Assembly (NCBI RefSeq): GCF_900089585.1
Contig: NZ_FLRH01000003.1
Location: forward strand, 1,743,501 to 1,807,500
DNA length: 64,000 nt
Direction: 5' to 3'
Origin: Micromonospora sediminicola
Lineage (GTDB): Bacteria; Actinomycetota; Actinomycetes; Mycobacteriales; Micromonosporaceae
Shown: positions 8,779 through 20,066 of the stretch, piece by piece
Numbering within the stretch: the first letter of the stretch is position 1
Layout of the letters: each line of letters begins with the position of its first letter
Translations under genes and position numbers: made by a program
Notes under the pieces: model-generated
Databases searched by the model: none
Told to the model about the DNA's origin: nothing
What the model saw: only the letters and a program-made list of their open reading frames with translations

Positions 8779-10028
8779 GTGAGCCGGCCCCGGAGGCGTC
8801 GCCCAGCCCGTACCCCCTGGGGTTGCGGCTGGCCGGCCGGCGCGTGGTCGTGGTGGGCGGGGGAGCGGTCGCCACCCGGCGGGTGCCCGCGCTGCTCGAC
8901 GCGGGCGCGGACGTCCTGCTGGTGTCGCCCGAGCTGACCCCGGCGCTGCGCGCGCACGCCGACGCCGGCCGGCTGCGCTGGGAGCCGCGCCGGTTCGCCC
9001 CCGGCGACCTGGACGGCGCCTGGCTGGTCCAGGTGGCGGTGGACGACCGGGTGGCCGCCGCGGCGGTCAGCGCGGCCGCGGCCGAACGGCGGATCTTCTG
9101 CGTCCGCGCCGACGACCGGGCCGCCGCCAGCGCCTGGACGCCCGCCGTGACCCGGCACGGCCCGGTGACCGTGGCCGTCCTCGGCGGCGGCGACCCGCGC
9201 CGGGCGATGACCGTCCGCAACGCCGTCCGCGACCTCCTGGGCGCAAGGAAGGGCCCCTTGTTAACGCCTCCGGTAGAGGAAGGGGCCCCTTTTAACACCA
9301 CGGGCGGTCGGGTTGCGCTGGTGGGCGCCGGGCCGGGCGATCCGGAGCTGATCACCGTGAAGGGCTGGCGGCTGCTCACCGAGGCCGAGGTGGTGGTCGC
9401 CGACCGGCTCGTCCCGGGGCTGCTCCTGGACGAGTTGCGGCCGGACGTCGAGCTGGTGGACGCCTCGAAGATCCCGTACGGGCCGTCGCGCACCCAGGAG
9501 GAGATCAACCGCATCCTGGTGGACCGGGCCCGGGCCGGCAAGGTGGTGGTCCGGCTCAAGGGCGGCGACCCGTACGTCTTCGGGCGCGGCGGCGAGGAGT
9601 TGCTGGCCTGCGCCGAGGCCGGTGTGCCGGTGACCGTGGTCCCGGGGGTCACCAGCGCGGTCGCGGTGCCCGGGGTGGCCGGCGTGCCGGTGACCCACCG
9701 GGGCGTGGCGCACGAGTTCACCGTGGTCTCCGGACACGTCGCACCGGATTCGCCGGCGTCGCTCGTGCGCTGGGAGGCCCTGGCCGGGCTGCGCGGCACG
9801 CTGGTGGTCCTGATGGGCCTGAAGAACCTGGCCGCGATCGCCGCCACCCTGATCGCGCACGGCAAGCCGGCCGACACCCCGGCCGCGGTGATCCAGGAGG
9901 GCACCACCGCCGCCCAGCGGACGCTGCGCTCAACCCTCGCCACGGTCGCCGCCGACGTCGAGGCCGCCGCGCTGCGCCCGCCCGCGATCGTGGTGATCGG
10001 CGACGTGGTCCACGCCCTGACCCCCTGA
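8775..10028 (+). CDS. cobA: Fused precorrin-2 dehydrogenase-like / uroporphyrinogen-III C-methyltransferase
   Basis: 417 aa, GTG start. Residues about 1-155 match the NAD-binding domain of siroheme synthase (RRVVVVGGGAVATRR). Residues about 176-415 are SUMT: VALVGAGPGDPELITVKG, then VVRLKGGDPYVFGRGGEE, then VTVVPGVTSAVAVPG. SUMT makes precorrin-2 from uroporphyrinogen III with two SAM; the N-domain could oxidise it towards sirohydrochlorin. The linker (ARKGPLLTPPVEEGAPFNT) is the translation of a dispersed palindromic repeat at 9245-9297, read in frame without a stop. The gene follows cobT with a 4-bp overlap. Confidence 0.92.
   Translation: MSEPAPEASPSPYPLGLRLAGRRVVVVGGGAVATRRVPALLDAGADVLLVSPELTPALRAHADAGRLRWEPRRFAPGDLDGAWLVQVAVDDRVAAAAVSAAAAERRIFCVRADDRAAASAWTPAVTRHGPVTVAVLGGGDPRRAMTVRNAVRDLLGARKGPLLTPPVEEGAPFNTTGGRVALVGAGPGDPELITVKGWRLLTEAEVVVADRLVPGLLLDELRPDVELVDASKIPYGPSRTQEEINRILVDRARAGKVVVRLKGGDPYVFGRGGEELLACAEAGVPVTVVPGVTSAVAVPGVAGVPVTHRGVAHEFTVVSGHVAPDSPASLVRWEALAGLRGTLVVLMGLKNLAAIAATLIAHGKPADTPAAVIQEGTTAAQRTLRSTLATVAADVEAAALRPPAIVVIGDVVHALTP
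9245..9297 (+). repeat. Dispersed double-palindrome repeat, copy A (inside cobA)
   Basis: Two related half units, each with a GGGCCCC-type palindrome followed by a TTAAC-type end, flank CGCCTCCGGTAGAG. The same arrangement recurs at 23500-23554, 41466-41518 and 42067-42121. This copy is fully translated in frame as the interdomain linker of the corrin methyltransferase. Confidence 0.85.
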
Positions 10029-10038
10029 CGCCCGCCAA

Positions 10039-10119
10039 CCTCGCCGATCGTGCACTTGGCGCCCGAGAGATGCCCGTTGTGCCCCCTTTGCTGGGGCAGC
10101 AAGTGCAAGATCGCCGAGG
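10039..10119. terminator. Large imperfect inverted repeat between convergent genes
   Basis: Arms of 20 nt (10039-10058 and 10100-10119) pair with two mismatches. The loop carries a second hairpin, TGCCCC/GGGGCA, at 10080-10098. It separates the convergent cobA and trehalose genes and probably terminates both. Confidence 0.6.
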
Positions 10120-10158
10120 ACGGGGCGGCGGGGGAGCGGGTCCCCCGCCGCCGTCAGG

Positions 10159-12759
10159 TCACTGCTTGAGCATGTTGTCCAGCAGCAGGGCGCAGCGGAT
10201 CAGGCCCAGATGGCTGTAGGCCTGGGGGTGGTTGCCCAGGCCCCGCTCGGCGAGCGGGTCGTACTGCTCGGGCAGCAGGCCCGTGGGGCCGGCCGTGTCG
10301 ACCATCTGGGTGAACAGCTCCTCGGCGTCGGTGCGGCGGCCGGTGCGCAGGTACGCCTCGATCAGCCACGCCGTGCAGATGTGGAAGCCGCCCTCCCGGC
10401 CGGGCAGGCCGTCGTCCCAGTGGTAGCGGTAGACGACCGGGCCGCTGCGCAGGTCCGCCTCGATCTTCAGCACGGTGGAGAGGAAGCGCGGATCGTCGCC
10501 GGCGAGCAGGCCGGAGATGCCGATCCAGAGCGACGAGGCGTCCATCTCCTCGTACCCGTACGCGACGCTGTACGCCTCGGCCTCCGGGTGCCAGCCGTGC
10601 TCCAACACGTTGGCGGCGATCCGGTCGCGCAGCTCGACCCACTCCGGCCGGTCCTCGCCGCCGTGCTGACGCACCACGTGCAGCGCCCGGTCGACGGTCA
10701 TCCAGAGCATGACCTTGGAGAAGACGTGGTGCCGGGGTGGGAGGCGGGCCTCCCAGATGCCGTGGTCGGGCTCGTGCCAGCGGCGGCGTACCGCCTCGAC
10801 CATGTTCTCCAGCACCCGCCACTCGTCGTCGCGGACCGAGCCCCGGGCGTCGGCCACCGCGGCGATCAGGTCGGCGACCGGGCCGAAGACGTCGAGCTGG
10901 AGCTGGTGGTTCGCCAGGTTGCCGACCCGGACCGGCCGGGAGCCGGCGTAGCCGGGCAGCGTGTCGATGACCGCCTCGGCGCCCAGCTCGTAGCCGTCGA
11001 CGGTGTAGAGCGGGTGCAACCGCTCCGGATGGCCGCCGGTGCGGTCGACCACGCCGTCGATCCAGCGCAGCAGCCCCTCGGCCTCCTCGGTGGAGCCGAG
11101 GTCGACCAGCGCGCGGGCGGTCATCGCCGCGTCCCGCAGCCAGCAGTAGCGGTAGTCCCAGTTGCGGACCCCGCCCAGTTCCTCGGGGAGCGACGTGGTC
11201 GCCGCGGCGAGGATCGAGCCGGTCGGCTCGTGGCAGAGCCCGCGCAGCGTCAGCGCGCTGCGGGCGACCAGGTCCCGGGCGGTGGCGGGCAGCCGCAGCG
11301 AGGCCACCCAGTCCTTCCAGGGCTGCTCGGCGGCGGTCTGCCGCTCGTGCACCGGCAGCCGGTGCGGCTCCAGGCTCTGCGTGCCGAAGCGCAGCTCCAG
11401 CACCACCTGACCGCCGGCGGCGGAGAGGTCCACCACCGCCTTCGCGGTCTCGTAGCCGGCGTCGTTGGTGACCTCCCACTCGACGCCGGGGGAGTGCAAC
11501 GCGACCGGCTCGTTGGAGCCGAGCACCAGCAGACCGTCGTCGAGCGGCTGGAGCTGGACCGCCACCTGACCGAACTCGGGGCGCGGGGCGAACTCGACCC
11601 GGGCCCGCCCGGTGCCGCTGAGCACGCGGACCAGGGTCGAGTCGCCGCTGACCACGACCGGGTCGTCCGGGGTCGTCTCCCGGACGGGCAGGTCCAGCCA
11701 GTCGGTGACGGTCAGGCCGGACCAGCGGGTCTCCACGGTCATGGTGTTGCTGCGGTAACGCTGGCCCAGTGGGATGCCGCCGCGCTCCGGGCCGACGGTG
11801 AAGTGCCCGGCCGGGCTGCCGCCGACCAGGTCGGCGAAGATCGCCGCCGAGTCCGGCTTCGGGTGACACAGCCAGGTGATCTTGGCTTCGGGCGTGACCA
11901 GCGCGACGGTACGGCCGTTGGCCAGCATCGAGTGCCGCTCGATCGGCACCGCCCGCTCGCCGAAGAGCCAGTGCCGCCGGGTCTCCAGCAGCAGGCCGAG
12001 CGCCCGGGCCGCCTCGATCGGCTCGGCCACCCGGTAGTCCGCCTGGGTCTCCCCGGGGCCGATCTTGATGCCGACGTCCGGCCCGTGCAGGTTGCCGAAG
12101 GCGTTCTCGTCGGTGACGTCGTCGCCGATGAAGAGCACCGCGCTGGCCGCGAGCTGGGTCCGGAGCTGGTCGACGGCGGTGCCCTTGTGGGTGGCGACCA
12201 CCGACAGCTCGATGACCTCCTTGCCCTGGGTGACGGTGACGTCCTCCCAGGTCGCGGGCCCGCTGCGGACCGCCTCGACGGCGGCGGCGGCGATCTGCGG
12301 GTCGACCCCACGGGTGTGCACGGCCACGCTCGCCGGCTTGCGCTCCAGGCGGACCCCCGGATGCGCGGCGGCGATGTCCCGCAGCACCTCGCGGAGCCGG
12401 TGCCGGACCGCGATCAGCTCCGGGGTGAGCCGCTCGACGAAGCCGATGTCGAACTCCGAGCCGTGGCTGCCGACGAGGTGCACCTCGCTGGGCAGCCGGG
12501 AGAGCGTGGCCAGGTCACGCAGCGCGCGACCGGAGACCACCGCGACGCTGGTCTGCGGCAACGAGGCCAGCGCGCGCACCGCGGCGACCGACTCGGGCAG
12601 CGGCACGGCCTTGCTCGGGTCCTCGACGATCGGGGCGAGCGTGCCGTCGTAGTCGCAGGCGACGAGGAGCTGGGGCATCCGGGCGATGCGGCCGATGGCG
12701 GCACGCAGTTCCGGGTCCAGCGCGCCACCGTGGGCGGTGGCGGTTGCGGGCGAGGTCAC
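10159..12759 (-). CDS. otsB: Trehalose-6-phosphate phosphatase fused to GH15 hydrolase
   Basis: 866 aa, GTG start. Residues 1 to about 265 are an OtsB-type HAD phosphatase: [10 protein letters not shown] (Asp36, Asp38), [17 protein letters not shown]. Residues from about 275 are a GH15 (glucoamylase/trehalase-like) domain: [12 protein letters not shown], the putative acid in [10 protein letters not shown], and the putative base in LLPEQYDP. The first half makes trehalose from trehalose-6-phosphate; the second may hydrolyse trehalose or another alpha-glucoside. The start overlaps the otsA stop by 4 bp, so both are made together. No signal peptide is visible, so the protein should be cytoplasmic. 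Confidence 0.92.
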   Translation of the reverse strand: MTSPATATAHGGALDPELRAAIGRIARMPQLLVACDYDGTLAPIVEDPSKAVPLPESVAAVRALASLPQTSVAVVSGRALRDLATLSRLPSEVHLVGSHGSEFDIGFVERLTPELIAVRHRLREVLRDIAAAHPGVRLERKPASVAVHTRGVDPQIAAAAVEAVRSGPATWEDVTVTQGKEVIELSVVATHKGTAVDQLRTQLAASAVLFIGDDVTDENAFGNLHGPDVGIKIGPGETQADYRVAEPIEAARALGLLLETRRHWLFGERAVPIERHSMLANGRTVALVTPEAKITWLCHPKPDSAAIFADLVGGSPAGHFTVGPERGGIPLGQRYRSNTMTVETRWSGLTVTDWLDLPVRETTPDDPVVVSGDSTLVRVLSGTGRARVEFAPRPEFGQVAVQLQPLDDGLLVLGSNEPVALHSPGVEWEVTNDAGYETAKAVVDLSAAGGQVVLELRFGTQSLEPHRLPVHERQTAAEQPWKDWVASLRLPATARDLVARSALTLRGLCHEPTGSILAAATTSLPEELGGVRNWDYRYCWLRDAAMTARALVDLGSTEEAEGLLRWIDGVVDRTGGHPERLHPLYTVDGYELGAEAVIDTLPGYAGSRPVRVGNLANHQLQLDVFGPVADLIAAVADARGSVRDDEWRVLENMVEAVRRRWHEPDHGIWEARLPPRHHVFSKVMLWMTVDRALHVVRQHGGEDRPEWVELRDRIAANVLEHGWHPEAEAYSVAYGYEEMDASSLWIGISGLLAGDDPRFLSTVLKIEADLRSGPVVYRYHWDDGLPGREGGFHICTAWLIEAYLRTGRRTDAEELFTQMVDTAGPTGLLPEQYDPLAERGLGNHPQAYSHLGLIRCALLLDNMLKQ

Positions 12760-14156
12760 GCCACCTCCGTATCGGGGACGCCGAGCTCGCTGAGGAACGA
12801 CTTGGCCCAGTGGCCCACGTCGTGGCTGCGCAGATGGCGCTGCATGACGCGCATCCGGCGGCGGGCCTCGGGTTTCTCGACGTGCACGGCCCGGAGCAAC
12901 GCGTCCTTGACCGCGTCCGGGTCGTGCGGGTTACACAGGAACGCCTGGCGCAGCTCGGTGGCGGCGCCGGCGAACTCACTGAGCACGAGCGCGCCGCCCT
13001 GGTCGGCGCGCGATGCGACGTACTCCTTGGCCACCAGATTCATTCCGTCTCGCAGCGGGGTCACCATCATCACGTCGGCCGCGACGTACATCGCGGCCAG
13101 TTCGGAGCGACTGTACGACTGATGCAGATAATGCACCGCCGGCACGCCGACCCGGCCGAATTCACCATTGATCCGGCCAACCTCGCGTTCCACCTTCACC
13201 CGAAGTGCCTGGTAGTGCTCCACGCGCTCGCGGCTGGGCGTGGCGACCTGCACCATAACCGCGTCGGGAACTGTCAACTTTCCGTCAGCAAGGAGTTCCC
13301 GGAAGGCCTTGAGGCGGAGTTCGATGCCCTTGGTGTAGTCGAGCCGGTCGACGCCCAGGATGATGGTCTTCGGGTTGCCCAGCTCCTCGCGGATCTGCTT
13401 GGCCCGGGCCTGGATCGCGGGGTCCTCGGCCAGCCGCTCCATCTCCCTGGTGTCGATCGAGATGGGGAACGCGCCCGCCTTCACCTGCCGGCCGTCGACC
13501 TGGATCATCTGCCCCTCGTAGCGCAGACCGAGCAGGTGCCGGGCCAGCCGGACGAAGTTCTGCGCCGCCAGCCGCTGCTGGAAGCCGACCAGGTCCGCGC
13601 CGAGCAGGCCGCGCAGGATCTCGGTGCGGAACGGCATCTGCATGAACAGCTCGATCGGCGGGAACGGAATGTGCAGGAAGAACCCGATCCGCAGGTCCGG
13701 ACGCAGCTCGCGGAGCATCGCCGGCACCAGCTGGAGCTGGTAGTCCTGCACCCAGACCGTGGCCCCCTCGGCCGCCACGTCGGCAGCGGCCTCCGCGAAC
13801 CGGGCGTTGACCAACCGGTACGCCTCGCGCCAGCGCCGCTTGTAGGCCGGCGTCTCCACCGCGTCGTGGTAGAGCGGCCAGATGGTCGCGTTCGACTGGC
13901 CCTCGTAGTAACGCTCCAGCTCCTCGGCGCTCAACGGCACCGGGTGCAGCCGGATCCCCTCCAGGTCGAACGGCTCGGGCGCGGCGCCGGTGCCGCCGGC
14001 CCACCCGACCCACGTGCCCTGGTGCTCGGCGAGCACCGGGTGCAGTGCGGTCACCAGGCCGCCCGGGCTGCGCCGCCACTGCCGCCCCTCGGGTGTGCTC
14101 ACCTCGTCGACCGGCAGGCGGTTGGCCACTACGACAAAGGAGCTACGGACGGTCAC
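12756..14156 (-). CDS. otsA: Trehalose-6-phosphate synthase OtsA
   Basis: 466 aa, a normal GT20 length. Landmarks are [79 protein letters not shown], and [11 protein letters not shown]. It transfers glucose from a nucleotide sugar to glucose-6-phosphate. The GTG at 14156 is chosen because GGAGGT lies eight bases upstream and the family N-terminus ([11 protein letters not shown]) starts there; the longer reading frame runs into non-coding sequence. It forms an operon with the downstream phosphatase fusion. Confidence 0.93.
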   Translation of the reverse strand: MTVRSSFVVVANRLPVDEVSTPEGRQWRRSPGGLVTALHPVLAEHQGTWVGWAGGTGAAPEPFDLEGIRLHPVPLSAEELERYYEGQSNATIWPLYHDAVETPAYKRRWREAYRLVNARFAEAAADVAAEGATVWVQDYQLQLVPAMLRELRPDLRIGFFLHIPFPPIELFMQMPFRTEILRGLLGADLVGFQQRLAAQNFVRLARHLLGLRYEGQMIQVDGRQVKAGAFPISIDTREMERLAEDPAIQARAKQIREELGNPKTIILGVDRLDYTKGIELRLKAFRELLADGKLTVPDAVMVQVATPSRERVEHYQALRVKVEREVGRINGEFGRVGVPAVHYLHQSYSRSELAAMYVAADVMMVTPLRDGMNLVAKEYVASRADQGGALVLSEFAGAATELRQAFLCNPHDPDAVKDALLRAVHVEKPEARRRMRVMQRHLRSHDVGHWAKSFLSELGVPDTEVA

Positions 14157-14464
14157 GATCGGCCACCTCCGGGTATGACGGGTCCACCGCGATGAGCGTA
14201 CTGAGCGTAGCTGCGGCGTCTGATCCCCCGTGCCGGAGTTCCCTACCCGTCCCAGAACCGCCGAACCCTCCGCGTGATCTTGTCGACACCCCGGCCTCGT
14301 ACGCCGCTGGGGTGGGGTGATGTGGGCGGGGCCGCCCGTACCTGTCAGGATTGACGACGGCGTGCGCGCGGCCGGCCCCCGGCCGGCGGCGGCGGGCGGA
14401 GATCGACGCCCGCGCCTCGCGCCCCGCAAGCCCGCGATCGCAACCGACGGAGGTAGCCCGCACC
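14157..14464. promoter_or_regulatory. Divergent otsA / ettA intergenic region
   Basis: 308 bp between the divergent otsA and ettA starts. It must hold both promoters, but I see no convincing -35/-10 pair. The otsA ribosome site is at 14165-14170 (minus strand), and GGAGG for ettA lies around 14449. No operator-like repeat was found. Confidence 0.4.
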
Positions 14465-16141
<1,677 letters not shown>

Positions 16142-16154
16142 CCGGTGCTGACCC

Positions 16155-16598
16155 TTGTCTGACCGGTTCGTCTACCACTGCGCGCTGCGCTGGTCCGACC
16201 TGGACGCGTACGGCCACGTCAACAACGCCCGCTTCCTCACGCTCTACGAGGAGGCCCGGGTGGCGATGATGTTCGCCGGCGGCCGGGCGTGGGGGGTGGG
16301 CTCGTTCGCCGACGGTGTGGTCATCCGCCGGCACGAGGTCGACTACCTGCGCCCGGTCGACTACGCGCTCGGCCGGGCCACCGCGGAGGCGGCGCCCACC
16401 GTGCGGATCGAACTCTGGGTCGACGAGATCCGCGCCGCGTCCTTCTCGGTCGCCTACGAGCTCTACGACGGCGACGCGCTGGCCGGCACCGCCCGGTCGG
16501 TGCTGGTGCCGTTCGACCTGTCCGCGCAGCGGCCGCGCCGGATCGCGCCCGAGGAGCGGGCGTTCCTGCTCCGCTACGCCCCCGGGCTGACCGGATGA
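16155..16598 (+). CDS. Acyl-CoA thioesterase, hotdog (4HBT) family
   Basis: 147 aa. The 4HBT signature WSDLDAYGHVNNARFLTLYEEAR is at residues 13-35, followed by the beta-strand pattern of the hotdog fold (IELWVDEIRAASFSVAYELYDGDALAGTARSVLVPFD). These enzymes hydrolyse acyl-CoA or 4-hydroxybenzoyl-CoA thioesters; the substrate is not evident. TTG at 16155 is the only start fitting the homologous N-terminus. It begins 14 bp after ettA and overlaps the next gene by 4 bp. Confidence 0.87.
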   Translation: MSDRFVYHCALRWSDLDAYGHVNNARFLTLYEEARVAMMFAGGRAWGVGSFADGVVIRRHEVDYLRPVDYALGRATAEAAPTVRIELWVDEIRAASFSVAYELYDGDALAGTARSVLVPFDLSAQRPRRIAPEERAFLLRYAPGLTG

Positions 16599-17263
16599 CC
16601 GGGCCGGCGGCCGGGCACGGGCTGACCGGGGTGGCCGACGCCGGCGCGTTCCTGGCCCGGCTGGTCCGGCTCGACCCGGCCTCCCCGGTCCGGCTCCGGC
16701 CGGTGCCCGGCGTCGGCCGTACGGCGCTCTGGGCCCACCTGCCCTGGGACGTGCTCGTGGTGCGCAGCGTGCCCGGCACGGCGTCCGGCGACGTCACGGT
16801 CGCCGCCGGGGAACTCCTGGCCGAACTCTCGTCCGGCGGGGACGGGCTGCCGCGGCGGCGGGACGACGCCTGGCGCTGGCCGTTGCCGCCGCCGGCCAGC
16901 CGGCCGGTGGAGGTGCTGCCCGGCGGGGAGGTGCGCCGGATCGCCGAGGCGGCGGCCGGGACGCTGCGCGAGGCGGCGGCGCACGGGGTGGCCGGGCGGG
17001 CGGTCGGCCAGCGCGTGCTGCGCGACGCGCTGCTGGACCACGTCGCGGTGGTGGTCACCCCGGACGAGGCGCCGCAGGCACCGGTGGAGGTGTCCCAGCG
17101 GTTGGTGCAGGGCGTGGTCCGGATGGGCTTCGTCGGCGCGGGCGACGTTCAGGTGCGGGTGGCCGGCCGTTGGGTCGGACTCGTCGGTCCGTACGGGGCG
17201 GCGTGGTCGCGGACCGTTGCGGATCTTGCACTGACGCCTACCCGGGCTCATCCGAACGGCTGA
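16595..17263 (+). CDS. Conserved hypothetical protein
   Basis: 222 aa, not recognised. Codon use is strongly GC3-biased like its neighbours, which supports coding. The protein is soluble, with segments such as AGAFLARLVRLDPASPVRLRP and WDVLVVRSVPG, a middle rich in Arg/Pro, and a C-terminal part with VSQRLVQGVVRMGFVGAGDVQVRVAGRWVGL. It has no signal peptide or membrane helix. The ATG overlaps the thioesterase stop (ATGA), so the two are probably co-translated. Confidence 0.7.
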   Translation: MTGPAAGHGLTGVADAGAFLARLVRLDPASPVRLRPVPGVGRTALWAHLPWDVLVVRSVPGTASGDVTVAAGELLAELSSGGDGLPRRRDDAWRWPLPPPASRPVEVLPGGEVRRIAEAAAGTLREAAAHGVAGRAVGQRVLRDALLDHVAVVVTPDEAPQAPVEVSQRLVQGVVRMGFVGAGDVQVRVAGRWVGLVGPYGAAWSRTVADLALTPTRAHPNG

Positions 17264-17394
17264 CCCCGCATCGTTCTTCCGGGCTGGGGCGGTCGTTGGG
17301 GGGATGCCTCCTGCCGGCTGTCCGGGTACCGTCCATCCTCGGATCCAACGCACCGTAGGCGGCTGGATCCGCTGGGGAGTGAGGTGCGCGAGCG

Positions 17395-17979
17395 ATGCCG
17401 TGGTGGTCATGGCGCCCCGGTCCCGCCGGTGGCGGCGATCCGGAGACTCGAAGCGGGACCACAGTGGACGACACCGTCCGGGTCGGGCCACCGGCCCCGC
17501 GCCAGCCGGGAGACGACACGGCGGCGCCCGAGCGGCCGGTCATCGCCGACATGCCGGCCACGGTCGCCCCGGTCACCCTCCGCCGGGTCTGCGACGCGCT
17601 CGACCTGCTCGACGTGCGCTACCTGGCCGACGGCGACGGCAACCTGCTCGCCATGTGGGAGCGGCACGCCGTGCTGGTCGCGCTGGAGGGCCCGGAGGAC
17701 GAGATCCTGGTGATGCGGGCCCGTCCTCACGCGACGGTGCCGCCGGACTGGGCCGACCGGGCCTACCGGGTGGTCAACGAGTGGAACCACACCCGACGGT
17801 TCTGCAAGGCCTACATCGGCGACCCGACCGAGCGGGGGCAGCTCCCGATCTACGCCGAGCTGCAGGTGCCGCTCGGCGCCGGCACCCACGACGCGCTGCT
17901 GGTCGAGATGCTCGACTGCGGCGCCGCGGTGGCCACCACGTTCGTCGACTGGCTGCACGACGAGGGCGCCCTGCTCTGA
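17395..17979 (+). CDS. YbjN-domain protein
   Basis: 194 aa. From about residue 55 the sequence matches the YbjN / secretion-chaperone-like fold of actinobacteria (PVTLRRVCDALDLLDVRYLADGDGNLLAMWERHAVLVALEG, then RVVNEWNHTRRFCKAYIG). Function is unknown; members are small cytoplasmic proteins. The first 50 residues are Pro/Gly-rich and may be unstructured. A GTG at 17464 is an alternative start, but the ATG has GAGGT nine bases upstream. It converges on glbO with a 19-bp gap. Confidence 0.78.
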   Translation: MPWWSWRPGPAGGGDPETRSGTTVDDTVRVGPPAPRQPGDDTAAPERPVIADMPATVAPVTLRRVCDALDLLDVRYLADGDGNLLAMWERHAVLVALEGPEDEILVMRARPHATVPPDWADRAYRVVNEWNHTRRFCKAYIGDPTERGQLPIYAELQVPLGAGTHDALLVEMLDCGAAVATTFVDWLHDEGALL

Positions 17980-17998
17980 CTCCCCACCGGGCCGTCGG

Positions 17999-18406
17999 TC
18001 AGCCGGCGGCCGGGTCCTCCATCACGTTCACCATGAAATAGGCGGCCCGCTCCAGGTAGTCCCAGAGCGCGGCGGCGAGCTGCGGCGGCAGGTCCAGCTC
18101 GTCCACCGCCCGGCGCATGTGACGCAGCCAGGCGTCCCGCTCGGCCGCGCCGATGCGGAACGGGGCGTGCCGCATCCGCAGTCGCGGGTGGCCGCGCTGC
18201 TCGGAGTAGGTGTGCGGGCCGCCCCAGTACTGGACCAGGAAGAGGGTCAGCCGGTCCGCCGCCGGGCCCAGGTCCTCCTCCGGATACATCGGCCGCAGCA
18301 GCGGGTCGTCGGCGACGCCGGCGTAGAACACGTCCACCAGCTTGCGGAAGGCCGGTTCACCGCCGATCGCCTCGAAGAGCGTCATCGACTCGCCTGGGGA
18401 AGTCAC
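17999..18406 (-). CDS. glbO: Truncated hemoglobin, group II (trHbO)
   Basis: 135 aa. The signature YWGGPHTYSEQRGHPRLRMRHAPFRI contains the conserved Trp and the proximal-histidine region, and FYAGVADDPLLRPMYPEEDL matches GlbO from mycobacteria. Group II globins bind oxygen and nitric oxide. Start is GTG at 18406 or ATG at 18385; the latter begins closer to the globin domain (MTLFEAIGG). It faces the YbjN-type gene. Confidence 0.92.
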   Translation of the reverse strand: MTSPGESMTLFEAIGGEPAFRKLVDVFYAGVADDPLLRPMYPEEDLGPAADRLTLFLVQYWGGPHTYSEQRGHPRLRMRHAPFRIGAAERDAWLRHMRRAVDELDLPPQLAAALWDYLERAAYFMVNVMEDPAAG

Positions 18407-18463
18407 GCTTCCATCCTGCCAGGTGCGCCCCGGCCACCGCCCCCGCCCGCCGGGCGGCGCCGG

Positions 18464-19831
18464 TCACGTCACCGCGTGCCGGCGTCGCCCGTGCTCCCGC
18501 CCCCGGTCGCCCCCTCCCGGCCCCCGGGCCGGGGTGTGCGCCCGCGCGGCGCTGGACTCGGCCTGGGCGGTCTCGACGGCCGCCTGGATCGTCGCCGGGC
18601 GGGGCCAGGTGGCCGCCGCCACGAGCATCAGGAGCACCCCCGCCGCACTCCAGACCCCGACGACCGCCGGGATGGAGAAGCGCTCGGCCAGCGCGCCGGT
18701 GGCCAGCACCGCGCCTCCCTGGATGACCTGCGTGCCGCTGGCCATCACCCCGAACGCCCGCGCCCGGTAGCCGTCCGGGAGGGCCTGCACGAAGAGGCTG
18801 TTGGCGACCGGGACGATCCCGGCGACCGCGAAGCCGCACGCGGCGGCGAGCAGGGCCACCACGGCCGGCGGCGGGTCGAGCAGCGCGGGCACGAGCGCGG
18901 CCGGCGCGAGCACCGCCAGTGGCGGCAGCAGGGTCAACCGGCGGGTCGGACCGACCAGCCGCGCGATGAGGATCCCGCCGATGACGTAGCCGACCGGGTT
19001 GGCCGCCATGATCAGCGCCTGCGCGGTGCCGGCGTCCATGCCGCCGCCGGTGCGCTCGGCGGCCCAGCCGGCGGCGAGGCCCTCGGGGACGATCGAGAAG
19101 ACCATCGCGCTGAACACCAGCACCGCGATGGCGCGCAGCACCGGTCGCTCGAAGACGATCCGGAAGCCCTCGGCGGTCTCCCGCAGCAGGTGGCTGCGGG
19201 GCCCCGCGGCCAGCGCCGGCGCCCGGTCCCGCAGGCCGAACCGGACCAGGAGGGCCGACAGGGCGAACGTGCCGGCGTTGATCAGCAGCGCGGTGCTCGG
19301 GTTGAGCGCCGCGATGGTCGCGCCGGCGAGGTAGCCGACGACCTGGGCGGTCTGGACGGCGCTGGTGGAGGCGGTGAGGCCCACCACCAGCCGGTCGCCT
19401 TCGAGGATGTGCGGCAACAACGCCGAACGCGCGGCCTGGCTCGGCGGGTTGGCCAGCGTCGCCACGAAGATCAGGACGAGGATCGCCCAGGCCGGCATGA
19501 ACGGCATCGCGACCAGCACCATCAGCGCCATCCGGATGAGGTCGCAGAGGACCATCACGCGGCGGTAGCGGTGCCGCTCGGCCAGCGCCGACAGCAGCGG
19601 GCCGCCGATCAGCCAGGGCAGGTAGCTGGCCGCGAAGGCGGCGGCGGAGAGGGCGACCGAGCGGGTCTCCTGGAGGACCAGCACCGTGAGCGCGGCCTTG
19701 GCGAGGTAGTCACCGATCCAGGAGAGGACGTTGGCGGCGAAGAGCGCGCGGAACTCGGACTGACCGAACACGTCGCGGAAGGTGGCCGGACCCTCCTGGT
19801 CGGGTCGCTCGTCGGACACCGTCGCCTCCAT
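18464..19831 (-). CDS. Major facilitator superfamily transporter
   Basis: 455 aa with about 12 hydrophobic helices. The cytoplasmic N-terminus ends near FRALFAANVLSWIGDYLAKAALTVLV. The loop LLSALAERHRYRRVMVLCDLIRM fits MFS motif A between helices 2 and 3. It resembles drug/proton antiporters of the enterobactin-exporter-like type, so export of a small molecule is likely; the substrate is unknown. The C-terminal tail is basic and Gly/Arg-rich. It starts with ATG at 19831, downstream of mscS on the same strand but 235 bp away. Confidence 0.85.
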   Translation of the reverse strand: MEATVSDERPDQEGPATFRDVFGQSEFRALFAANVLSWIGDYLAKAALTVLVLQETRSVALSAAAFAASYLPWLIGGPLLSALAERHRYRRVMVLCDLIRMALMVLVAMPFMPAWAILVLIFVATLANPPSQAARSALLPHILEGDRLVVGLTASTSAVQTAQVVGYLAGATIAALNPSTALLINAGTFALSALLVRFGLRDRAPALAAGPRSHLLRETAEGFRIVFERPVLRAIAVLVFSAMVFSIVPEGLAAGWAAERTGGGMDAGTAQALIMAANPVGYVIGGILIARLVGPTRRLTLLPPLAVLAPAALVPALLDPPPAVVALLAAACGFAVAGIVPVANSLFVQALPDGYRARAFGVMASGTQVIQGGAVLATGALAERFSIPAVVGVWSAAGVLLMLVAAATWPRPATIQAAVETAQAESSAARAHTPARGPGGGDRGREHGRRRHAVT

Positions 19832-20000
19832 CGTTCCTGGTCGACCACTTGTGATGGCCCGGCCGGGAACCGTCGTCAGATCAACCGATCAGCGAGGACA
19901 GGAGCACACTCCCCGGTGGAGTGCGTTCACCGGATTCTGCCCGATCGTCTGACAACTGGCTAGGGCGAACGGATTGATCGTCGCATCTCCGACTGAACGA

Positions 20001-20052
20001 ACGGACGATACCCGAGGGGCCGCGCGACGCGCGACCCCCGGAAATCGTCCGT
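20001..20052 (-). terminator. Hairpin after the MscS-type gene
   Basis: Perfect outer arms ACGGACGAT (20001-20009) and ATCGTCCGT (20044-20052) enclose an inner GC hairpin (GGGG..GCGCG/CGCGC..CCCC). It lies 14 bp past the stop of the channel gene and separates it from the MFS gene. The rest of 19832-20000 shows no other structure I can support. Confidence 0.5.
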
Positions 20053-20066
20053 CCGGTACGGGTACG

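Noticed and set aside
10210..13122. 970-codon open frame on the plus strand
   Set aside because: It lies antisense to the otsA/otsB-GH15 genes, has Arg/Gly/Val-rich low-complexity translation and no motifs; a high-GC shadow of the real genes.
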